A DNA stretch of 64,000 nt from an uncultured Bacteroidota bacterium (GTDB lineage Bacteria > Bacteroidota > Bacteroidia > 2-12-FULL-35-15): NCBI GenBank assembly GCA_903847205.1, contig CAINDA010000064.1, positions 275,247 through 339,246 of the forward strand. Direction: 5' to 3'. Below are positions 46,687 to 56,500 of the stretch, in pieces. Each line of letters opens with the position of its first letter. Within the stretch, counting starts at the first letter, position 1. The translations under genes were made by a program, and so were the position numbers. The notes under the pieces are model-generated. The model saw nothing but the letters and a program-made list of their open reading frames with translations. It was not told the DNA's origin and did not search any database.

Positions 46687-47940
46687 ATGAAAAAAAGAGT
46701 ACTCTTTTTATTAGTTATTTTTATTTCCATTCTTTGGATAAGGTCTGGCGCAGGGCTGTCTGCACAGGTTATGGTGAATTACGGCAGCATCATATACAGC
46801 GCAAATGATACTATTTTTGCAAATGGAGGCATCAGTAATTTAACCGATACCCACAATACCGGGATAATTGGAGGAACGTTCAGAAATGGAGGCGAGGTTT
46901 ACTTAACCGGCGACTGGACTAATTCTGCAGGGAATACGGCTTTTACTAATACAAATAATTCTAGTAGTAACACAAGTTTTACCTGCTACATGATTGGCGG
47001 CAACCAAAACATTCAAGGTACCAGTGTAACCGAGTTTCATAACCTAGAGCTAAGGGGAACCGGGGTAAAGCAATTGTTTGGTACCAATGCGATCGTTAAA
47101 GACACCCTCAACCTGAATGACCGCGAGCTGGCAACCAACACTTATACTATGTTTGTAACCAGTCCTGCTATCCCTTCAATTCAGCGCACAAGCGGTTTTG
47201 TAAGCAGCCTCAACACAGGTTTTTTACAACGAACAACAACTGCAACTGCTCCTTACTTATTTCCTGTTGGTTCAAGCACCGGCACTTTCAGATTCAGACC
47301 GGTTGAAATAACACCAGAAAACGGTTCGGTAAATGATTACGCCGTTAGATTGGCAAATGTGGATGCAACTGCAGAAGGCTCCGACATCAGCATAAGACAA
47401 CCCATTATCAGTAATGTAAACCCGCAGTTTTACCACCAGATTGAAAGAAAGTCTGGTGTTGCTTCTGCTGCTATTGTAGTCTATTATGATCCAGCTCAGG
47501 ATGGAGCGTATACAAGTATGGGGCATTGGCAGAATCTGCCTCAATGGGAGGACATCACGGCTAATATCTCTTCGAACAATTACGGTTTAAGCGCAATTCG
47601 AAAACAGTCCTGGGATTTCACTTCACCATCACCTGCCTTCGCACTTATTTCAATAAAGCATGAATGCGGAGATTTGTTTGTTCCAAATGCTTTTTCTCCG
47701 GATAACGATGGTGAAAATGATTTGGAATGTGTGTATGGTAAATGTATCCAAACACTTTTCTTTGTCATTTATGACCGCTGGGGTGAAAAAGTGTTTGAAA
47801 CCACCGACCCTAAGCAATGCTGGGACGGCACCTATAAAGGCAAACTCATGAATACTGCAGTATTTGTATATTATTTGAAAGCAACACTTGATACCGGAGA
47901 AGAGATTACAAAAAAAGGAAATATAAGTTTATTGAGATAA
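46687..47940 (+). CDS. Secreted protein with gliding-motility-type (type B) T9SS C-terminal domain
   Basis: About 417 residues, starting at the ATG at 46687, which opens a signal peptide (MKKRVLFLLVIFISILWIRS, then GAGLSAQ); a TTG six codons upstream is in frame but less likely. The body is beta-rich with repeated Asn/Thr/Gly turns and no recognised enzyme motif. The last 90 residues (LFVPNAFSPDNDGENDLECV...FVIYDRWGEKVFETTDPKQC...WDGTYKGKLMNTAVFVYYLK) are a classic type B (CHU_C-like) sorting domain. Such proteins are usually exported together with a PorP/SprF partner, and exactly that gene follows 69 nt downstream. Confidence 0.88.
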   Translation: MKKRVLFLLVIFISILWIRSGAGLSAQVMVNYGSIIYSANDTIFANGGISNLTDTHNTGIIGGTFRNGGEVYLTGDWTNSAGNTAFTNTNNSSSNTSFTCYMIGGNQNIQGTSVTEFHNLELRGTGVKQLFGTNAIVKDTLNLNDRELATNTYTMFVTSPAIPSIQRTSGFVSSLNTGFLQRTTTATAPYLFPVGSSTGTFRFRPVEITPENGSVNDYAVRLANVDATAEGSDISIRQPIISNVNPQFYHQIERKSGVASAAIVVYYDPAQDGAYTSMGHWQNLPQWEDITANISSNNYGLSAIRKQSWDFTSPSPAFALISIKHECGDLFVPNAFSPDNDGENDLECVYGKCIQTLFFVIYDRWGEKVFETTDPKQCWDGTYKGKLMNTAVFVYYLKATLDTGEEITKKGNISLLR

Positions 47941-47953
47941 CGAAGAGTAAAAA

Positions 47954-47973
47954 TTACAGTTTGAAAACTGTAA
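47954..47973 (+). repeat. Short hairpin between the type B substrate and porP/sprF genes
   Basis: TTACAGTTT (47954-47962) and AAACTGTAA (47965-47973) form a 9-bp stem with a tiny loop and no T-tract. It may be an intercistronic processing stem. Confidence 0.35.
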
Positions 47974-48009
47974 GAAACTAAGCTGGGTATTTTATTGCTG
48001 ACATTGAAA

Positions 48010-49068
48010 ATGGGAAAGTTTAAAATTATATTTATAATTATTTTCGGCGGCTGTTTAGTGCTGACCGAGGCCTGCAGCGATGCTTTCGCTCAGGATATTC
48101 ATTTTTCACAGTTTTACATGACGCCCCTTACTCTAAACCCTGCACTGGCAGGGTCGCTTCATGATATGGAAGTGCAGGCTAATTATAAAACACAATGGTC
48201 CTCCATCGGATCACCTTATAAAACAGAAGCAGCTTCTTATGATTTGAGCTTCCAAAAGAAAAAACGTTCAAAAGCTTATTTTGCTGCAGGTATTAACTTT
48301 TTCAGTGATAAAGCCGGGGATTCCAAAATGGGGACTACGCAAGTAAATCTAACCGCTGCAGGGCATGTTTATTTTAATAAATACAGTAAATTGGGAGCTG
48401 GGATTCAAATTGGATTTGACCAGAGAAGTGTTAATTATTCTGCATTACAATGGGGAAACCAGTTTGACGGCACCTCCTACAACCCGGCTTTAAGTTCCCG
48501 CGAAAACCAGACCTCTAACTCTTACACATTTGTTGATGCCAGTGCGGGTGTTGTTTGGGCTTATAACAATACATCTGGAGGAAGGCGGGTAGCTGATAAC
48601 CGCGATTTCAGCGCAAATTTCGGGGCTTCTATATTTCATATATCCCAGCCCCAATATTCTTTTATAGGTAATACTGAAAAACTGGATGTAAAATTTGTAC
48701 TTCACGGAAACACTGTGATCAGCGTTCCATATTCCAAGATTGCCTTTGTTCCAGGTTTTATGTTTACTAAGCAGGGGCCTGCATCCGAAATTTATGCAGG
48801 TTCATTAATTCGTTATAAATTAGTTCAAAGCAGTAGATACACTGGATTAGTGGGCGGGTCAGCAATTTCAATGGGTGCGTTTTTCCGTGCCAAAGATGCG
48901 GCTGTAATCGCTTTGCTTATGGAATATTCTGAATATACTATTGGTATGAGTTACGATGTAAATACCTCTAGTTTAAACGTAGCAAGTGCAGGCAGAGGCG
49001 GGTTCGAAATATCGCTTCGATACCTTATTGCCAGTCCATTCATCGTACAATCAAGATCAAGATTTTAG
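48010..49068 (+). CDS. PorP/SprF-family outer-membrane protein
   Basis: About 352 residues from the ATG at 48010 (a TTG at 47995 is in frame). It has a signal peptide (MGKFKIIFIIIFGGCLVLTE, with a cleavage site near DAFAQ). The mature start QDIHFSQFYMTPLTLNPALAG is the hallmark of PorP/SprF proteins. Further landmarks are NYKTQW and YDLSFQKKKR, alternating barrel strands, and a C-terminal strand (GGFEISLRYLIASP). In T9SS, PorP/SprF proteins pair with type B substrates and hold them at the surface, so the upstream gene is its likely client. Confidence 0.93.
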   Translation: MGKFKIIFIIIFGGCLVLTEACSDAFAQDIHFSQFYMTPLTLNPALAGSLHDMEVQANYKTQWSSIGSPYKTEAASYDLSFQKKKRSKAYFAAGINFFSDKAGDSKMGTTQVNLTAAGHVYFNKYSKLGAGIQIGFDQRSVNYSALQWGNQFDGTSYNPALSSRENQTSNSYTFVDASAGVVWAYNNTSGGRRVADNRDFSANFGASIFHISQPQYSFIGNTEKLDVKFVLHGNTVISVPYSKIAFVPGFMFTKQGPASEIYAGSLIRYKLVQSSRYTGLVGGSAISMGAFFRAKDAAVIALLMEYSEYTIGMSYDVNTSSLNVASAGRGGFEISLRYLIASPFIVQSRSRF

Positions 49069-49207
49069 TTTTTATCATGAAGCAGAAAAACATAAATATC
49101 ATTTTTAATTTCAATTTAAATTAATGGTTTCATACCAAATTTTTACATTAATTATTTAGACATTGGTTTAAATTTTTTGCTTGTTTTTTAATAGATTCGT
49201 CATAAAT

Positions 49208-50398
49208 ATGAAAGTTCTTTTTTCTGCCTTCTTTTGTACCCTTTTTTTATCATTATCTGCACAGCCGAAAGATTCTGTGAAAGTGGGAATTAAAAATATG
49301 GGTGATGAAGTTAATTCACCCTATCCTGATTACGCCCCCCTTATTTCTGCAGACCGAAATGTCATGATTTTTACTTCCAGAAGGCCACTGGAAGAAAAAG
49401 ACAAAATGAAAGGCCGGTCTGGTTTAGAAAATGTTTATGTTACTTATTATGATGATAAAAACAAAAAGTGGCTGGTAACAATAATGCTCGGCCCTATTAT
49501 AAACCTTCCGGATAAAAACAATTCTGCAATAGCTCTGTCGAATGACGGGCAGCGTATGCTCCTTTACAGAGGAGGAAATCTTCAAAGTGAAAACGGCGAT
49601 ATTCTTGAATCCTATCTGAACGGTGATGAATGGTCTGACCCCGTTAGACTGCCTTCTCCTATCAACAGCGATGACAATGAAAGTTCTGCAAGTATTTCTC
49701 CTGATGGGAAAACAATTTATTTTGTCAGCGACAGAAAAGGCGGACATGGCGGCAGAGATATTTGGTATTGTACACAAGGTGAAGACGGCGTTTGGGGAGA
49801 TGCCGTAAACATTGGTTCGGCAATTAACAGTGAAGAAGACGAAGAAGGTGTATTTATTCATCCAAACGGCAATGCACTTTTTTTCAGTTCAAAGGGGCAT
49901 AATTCGATTGGCGGTTATGATATTTTTGTTTCTATGTATGACGAAACAAGCAAATCATGGTCCAAGGCCGAAAGTCTCGGCTCCCCTATTAATACGCCCG
50001 GCGATGATATTTATTTTGTATTGGATGCCAGCGGAAAAACGGGTTATTATGCATCTACAAGACCCGGAGGATCTGGCGATTTAGATATTTACAGCGCAAC
50101 GTTTTCCGATAAATTCCTTCCAAAAAACATAACACTTTTGAAAGGCCATATTGAAAATAAAAAGGGAATCCCTGTAGGGGCTTCTATTGTTGTGAAAAAC
50201 AAAACAACTGATAAAGTAGTTGGTTCATTTAAGTCTAATAAGTCAACCGGTAAATATCTTGTTTCACTTCCAACAGGTCAAAAGTATGAATTGGAAGTTT
50301 CGTCCGATGGATTTATTACATCAACTGAATCACTTGATATCCCTTATAAAACAGGGTACGGAGAAGTTATAAAGGACATTGTTCTGGAAGAAAAATAA
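49208..50398 (+). CDS. PD40-repeat protein with carboxypeptidase-regulatory-like tail (PorE-like without OmpA domain)
   Basis: About 396 residues from the ATG at 49208 (TTG at 49181 is the longer alternative). Signal peptide MKVLFSAFFCTLFLSLSAQ. Residues 25-300 are PD40/WD40-like propeller repeats: YAPLISADRNVMIFTSRRP, SISPDGKTIYFVSDRKGG, FIHPNGNALFFSSKGHNSIG. Residues 310-396 form a carboxypeptidase-regulatory-like beta sandwich (LLKGHIENKKGIPVGASIVV...STGKYLVSLPTGQKYELEVS). It is nearly a copy of residues 2134 to about 2520 of the giant protein encoded next. T9SS PorE combines such domains with an OmpA anchor; here the anchor is missing. Confidence 0.85.
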   Translation: MKVLFSAFFCTLFLSLSAQPKDSVKVGIKNMGDEVNSPYPDYAPLISADRNVMIFTSRRPLEEKDKMKGRSGLENVYVTYYDDKNKKWLVTIMLGPIINLPDKNNSAIALSNDGQRMLLYRGGNLQSENGDILESYLNGDEWSDPVRLPSPINSDDNESSASISPDGKTIYFVSDRKGGHGGRDIWYCTQGEDGVWGDAVNIGSAINSEEDEEGVFIHPNGNALFFSSKGHNSIGGYDIFVSMYDETSKSWSKAESLGSPINTPGDDIYFVLDASGKTGYYASTRPGGSGDLDIYSATFSDKFLPKNITLLKGHIENKKGIPVGASIVVKNKTTDKVVGSFKSNKSTGKYLVSLPTGQKYELEVSSDGFITSTESLDIPYKTGYGEVIKDIVLEEK

Positions 50399-50531
50399 TT
50401 TTCAATACCGACAGAATGTCAGAAATTTATTTTGGCGGCTTTTATGTTTATTATAATCAGAAAATATTAAAAAATTAAAAATGCTTCCGTTAGACTTGCT
50501 TAGCGGAAATTAAATATACATTTTTATTGTC

Positions 50532-53500
50532 ATGAAAGTATTCTTTTCTATTATTTTTTGTTTGTCTTTTCTTTTTCTTCGCGCCCAGCAAAACGATTCT
50601 TTAAATAAGTCCGTTGAAAACGACAGTACATTCGTAAACCAAAAAGCCTTTATAACCAGCCGTGTGCTTGATGAGAATGGCACTCCTATTCAAATGGAGA
50701 TTGACGTGTTTGATAACACGCCGGGAAAAGAAAAAGTCGAAAAAGTAAACTCAAACAGCGAAGGGTATTCCATTATCTCAGTTATGCTTGGAAAAAAAAT
50801 CAGCATTGTTTTCAATAAACCCGGCTACCTGTTTCAATCATTCAATATTGATATCCCAAATTCAAAAGGATTTGGAAAAGATTTGAAAGATATTACACTG
50901 CAGAAAGCGGCTGAAGGGAAAAAGACTGTTTTGAAAAATATTTCATTTGATTTTGACCAGTCACAGCTTCACCAGGAATCTTTTTCGGATTTAGAGCTGG
51001 TAATTTCTTTAATGAGTAATAATCCTTCTCTTCAAATTGAAATATCAGGGCATACCAATAATTTTGGTTCAGAAACCACCCGTATTGCACTTTCCGAGCA
51101 AAGAGCCAATGCAGTTGTCGATTATCTTATCGGTAAAGGAGTGGATAAGGACCGGCTTAAGTTTAAAGGTTATGGCTCAAGTCAGCCAATAGCCAGCAAC
51201 AGTACTGATGAGGGCAGAAGGACAAACAACAGGATTGAACTTAAAGTGCTGAATGCAAATTATATTCCCGGCCAAATAACGCAAGAAAAGATAATCGCCG
51301 ACAGCGCAGTAATTTCAGCGAAACAAATTGACAACCAGAAGCAGCCAATTGTTTCCGATAAAAAAACTGACAGCATCCCTTCTAAAGAAGTCGCAGTTAA
51401 TAAGCAGGCGGAGCCTGCGGTCACTTCTGAAAAACCTGTAGAAATAGCCGCTCCGGCCAATGAAATAAAAACCCCTGAACTGAAAGAAACCGTCGTGGCT
51501 GCTGAAAAACCAGTAGAAATCACTGCTCCAGCCAATGATGTAAAAGCTGCTGAAAAGAAAGATACCGCTTTGACCGCTGTAAAACCAGCAGAAATCCTTG
51601 CTCCGATCAATGATGTAAAACCTGCGGAAAAGAAAGATACTGCTTTGGCTGCTGTAAAACCAGCAGAAATCCCTGCTCCGGCCAATGATGTAAAAGCTGC
51701 TGAAAAGAAAGATACCGCTTTGGCTGCCTTAAAACCAGCAGAAATCCCTGCTCTCGCTAATGAAGTAAAACCTTCTGAACAAAAAGAAATTGTTGCTGCA
51801 GTTAAGCCTGTTGAAATTCCCGCTCCGGCTGATGAAATAAAAACAGCTGTGCAGAAAGAAACTATCATTACTTCTGAAAAGCCTGTAGAAATAACTTCTC
51901 AGGCAAATAAAGTTCAAAATGAAGAACACAAAGACACCTCGGCGACAGCTCTTAAACAATCTGGAAATACCAACGATGCGGACGCAAAAAATCAAGAACA
52001 TAAAGAAACCGCAGTAATAGAAGACAAACAGATTGAAACTCCAGACTCTGCGTCTGTTGCTGCTAATAAAGCGGTTCCTCAGCTGGTTTATGAAAGACAT
52101 TATATTTATGTTGAACAGCTGGCGGTAGTAAAGGCCGCAAAAGCTGATTCACTTAATAAAGAGGCTGCAGGTAAAATAAACGAATCGAATAATATAAAAG
52201 CCAAGGCATCAAAAGAAAGTAATGATGATACAAAAATTTCAATGTATGAGCAGGCTGAGACATTTATAAACAAAGCAAAAGAAAACAAGTTCAAAGCTTT
52301 TGAATTAAATGCTGCGGCGGATAACATTGAATATTCCGCAAATAAAAAATATCTGGAGCAGATTGCGAAAGCTTCTTCCAAAAACTCAACTGATGATATT
52401 TTAAGAGCAGAAGTAATAAAAGATGATGCAGATAAATTTTTCCTAAATGCCCAAAACAAAAGAGCAACAGCCGATTTAACGGTATCCTTTGATTCAATAG
52501 AGGCAGTATGGGGTTTTGCATATAAAAATGAAATTACGGCTTTAGAAAAGCAAAAGGAGTCAATGGATATTTACAAAAAGTATAATCCAGATTTTGTTGT
52601 TTCTCTTTTGCCCCCTGCTGTCGAAAAAGAAACTCGTGAGCAAAAAGATACTCTCATTACCCCCGAAAATATTTCTAAGAATGAATTGGCAGCAAATAAT
52701 CAAAAAGAAAACTCAGTAACTTCAGAAAAACCAACAGAAGTTCCTGCCCAGTCAAACTCAATACAGAATCAGGAACAGAAGGAAACGCCGGTAACTCAGG
52801 AAAAACAGGCAGAACCGGCTGACTCTGCAGCCGTAATTGCAAATAAAACGGCAGCCCGCACGGCTTATGAAAGGCATTATTTATATACTGAACCTGCTGC
52901 TATTTCGCAGTCTTCGAAGGCAGATTCACTTAATAAGCTGGCCGATGACAAACTGATGCAGTCAGATAATTTAAAATTGAAGGCTGGAAAAGAAAGCAAT
53001 GACGACACAAAAATTTCAATGTATGAGCAGGCTGAATCATTAAAAAGCAAAGCGAAAGAGCATATGCTCAAGGCTTATGAATTAAATGAAACTGCGAATA
53101 CCGCCGAATATACTTCTAATAAAAAATACTTAGAGCAGATTGCTAAAGCATCTGCTAAAAATGGATCCGATGATATTTTAAGGGCTGAGGTAATAAAAGA
53201 CGATGCAGACAAGTTTTTTACAAACGCCCAAATCAAAAAGGCTAAAGCTGATATAACTGAATCTTATGATTCAAAAGAAGCAGTTCTGGATTTCGCTTAT
53301 TCAACTGAAATGACTGCTTTGGAGAAGCAAAAAGAATCGATGGATATTTATAAAAAACACAATCCCGATTTTGTGGTGTCGGCTGTAACTATTGAAAAAA
53401 TTGCAGAGACGCCTGTTCCAGAAAAACCAGAACTTATTGCCCCTCCTGAAATAAAAGCTGCAGACCTTGCCGCCGTTGAAGCTTCGGCCAATGAACAAAA

Positions 53501-56500
53501 AACTGAGACCTCTTCTTCCGAAAAACCGGCAGAAATCCCGGCAGCTGTTGCACAAAAAGAAAACAATACCGCTTCAGAAGTACAAAATCAAGAATTAAAA
53601 GAACCCCTTTTGGCAGATACTAAACAAGGAGCGGCACCCGACTCTGCCTCAGTGTCAAAGCCTGTAGTTTACGAAAGGCTTTATAAATACACCGAATCTG
53701 CTTCCATTGCCCAAGCAGCCAAGGCTGATTCGATTAATAAACTGGCTGATTATAAAATAACAGAATCGGATATCTTAAAATTGAAAGCAGGAAAAGAAAA
53801 CAGCGATGATTTGAAAATTTCTATGTATGAAAAGGCCGAATCATTAAAAAATAAAGCCAAAGAATATAGACTAAAAGCTTTTGAATTAAATGCCGAAGCT
53901 GACAGAATTGAATATTCTTCAAATAAAAAATATTTAGAGCAAATTGCTAAAGCTTCATCAAAAAACACTTCGGAGGAAATTTTGAGGGCCGAACAAATAA
54001 AAGAGGAATCAGACAAATTATATACAAATGCTCAAAGCAAGAGAACTAAGGCTGATTTAACTGGATCTTATGATTCAAAAGAAGCTGTATTGGATTTTGC
54101 ATACAAAACTGAAATGACGGCTTTGGAAAAGCAAAAAGAATCAATGGATATTTATAAAAAACACAATCCCGATTTTGTGGTGTCAGATGTAACCATTGAT
54201 AATATCCCCGCAGAAATCCCTGCTCCTGAAAAACCAGAGCTTATTACCCCTCCTGGCCTTCAGACAGCAGACATTTCTGCTGCTGAAGTTCCTGCCAGCG
54301 AACAAAAAACGGCTGTTGTATCTTCTGAAAAACCGGTAGAAATTCCTCCGGCTGCTAATGAAGTAAAACCTGCAGAACAAAAAGAAACGGCTGCAACTTA
54401 CGAAAAACCAGTTGAAAGCCCTACAGCAGCTAATGAAGTAAAGCCGGCTGAACAGAAAGAAGCTGTACCTGCTCCTTCATATGAAAAACTGATGGAAACG
54501 ATGGCAACAGCTAATGATGCAAATCCAAATTCACAAAAAGAAACTGCTGTAACTTCAGAAAAACCAATAGAAATAACCCCACCGGCTGTTGAAGAACATA
54601 CACCTGAAGTAAAGTCTGGTGAACAAAAAGATGCCGTGGCGGTTTCTGAAAAACCAGTCGAAATTCCATCTGGAGCAAACGAAGTAAAAGCAAGCGAACC
54701 AAAAGAAGCCGTGACCGCTTCGGAAAAACCGGTAGAAATCCCTGTGGCAACTAATGAAGTAAAGCCGAATGAACAAAAAGAGGCTGTCCCGGCTCCTTCT
54801 TACGAAAAATTAATGGAAAGCATGGCTGCCTCTAATGATGCAAATACAAACGATCAAAAAGAAACCGCAGTAACTTCCGAAAAACCTGCAGCAGTGCTGT
54901 CACCGGCTGCCGCAGCAAATACAACTGAAGTAAAGCCAGATGAACAAAAAGAAGCTGTGGCGGCTACCGAAAAACCAATTGAAATTCCTTCTGCAGTAAA
55001 TGAAGTAAAGCCGGCTGAACAAAAAGAAGCGGTTCCTGCACCATCGTACGAAAAGCTAATGGAAAGTATGTCTGCTGCATCAGAGGGACAAAATAAAGAA
55101 AATAAGGAAACTCTTTCTGCAATTGAAAAGCCGGGAGAAACGCCTGTTTCGGTAAATGAAATACCGAAAGAGTCAAAAGAGCCTGTTGCTGGTAAGCAAA
55201 ATGAAAGTGAGAATACTGCGGTTGATAATTCTATTTTACCGGAGATTTACCAAAGGCACTATGAATATACCCAGCCTTTGGCAATTGAGAAAGTGCAGAA
55301 AGCCGATACACTTAATAAGCAAGTTGTAGAAATGATGAAACGCTCAATCGATTTAAAATCGAAAGCGCAGCAGAAACAAAGTACGGATGAAAATAATCCT
55401 GCCAATGCAGAGGCTGACGAATTAATGAATAAGGCTAAAGAAATGAGGCTTCAGGCTTTTGACCTTAACGCCTCAGCCAATGCTATTGAATATTCAACTA
55501 ATAAAAAATTCCTGGACCAGGTTGCCAGAGCCGCTGCAAAAAACAATTCTGATGATATTTCAAAAGCCGGCGAAATAAAAGATGACGCAAAAAAAGTTTT
55601 TGAAAATTCCGAAAAACAAAAAGCAAAAGCAGATCAAACTTTTTCTTATGATTCGAAAGAAGCAGTATTGTATTATGCCTACAAAAACTCAATGTCCGCT
55701 TTGGAGAAGCAAAAAGAATCCATGGAAATTTTCAAAAGATATTATCCTGATTTTGTTGTATCAGATGCCCCTGCTGATAACCTGGCAGAGGAGCCTGAAA
55801 AAGAAAAAAACGAGCCGATAGCAGTGCAAGAGCCAAAAACAGAAACGCCTGCTGTAAATGAGACTCCTGTCAGCCAGCAAATTGAAGCTGCAGTAACAAC
55901 AGAAAAGCAATCTGAGCAACCTGTTGCTGCTGAACAAAAAGAAACTGCGGTAACATCAGAAAAGCAGTCGGAACAGCCTGTTGCTGCAAATGAAACACTG
56001 GCTGATAAGCCAATAGAAGCAGCTCCTATTTCTGAAAAAACATTAGAAAATCCGCCCTCTGCAAATGAGGCGCAAAATCAAGAACTAAAAGAAGCTCTTT
56101 TAGCAAATAGCAAACCCGTTGAAACAGCCTCTGAACCTGTTGCTGAGGTGGCAGCCTCTGAACCGCCGGCGGTTGAAAACACCGCAGACAGCCAGGAAAT
56201 TGCGTATGAAAGACATTATATATACACTCAACCTGCAGCAATTGAAAAATCAGCCAAAGCGGACTCCCTTAATAAATCAGCTTCCGATAAAATGACTAAG
56301 TCTGATAATATAAAATTAGTGACAGCAAAAGAAACTAACGACGATGTAAAAATTTCAATGTATGAGCAGGCAGAATCATTAAAAAATAAATCAAGAGAAG
56401 ATAAAATACAGGCTTTTGACTTGAACGCTGAAGCGAACAATATTGAATATTTTTCGAATAAAAAATTTTTAGATCAGATAGCTAAGGCATCATCAAAAAA

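Noticed and set aside
51260..51868. Minus-strand 202-codon frame opposite the giant gene
   Set aside because: It mirrors the Lys/Pro/Ala/Glu repeats as an Ala/Gly/Ser/Phe repeat and has no independent support.
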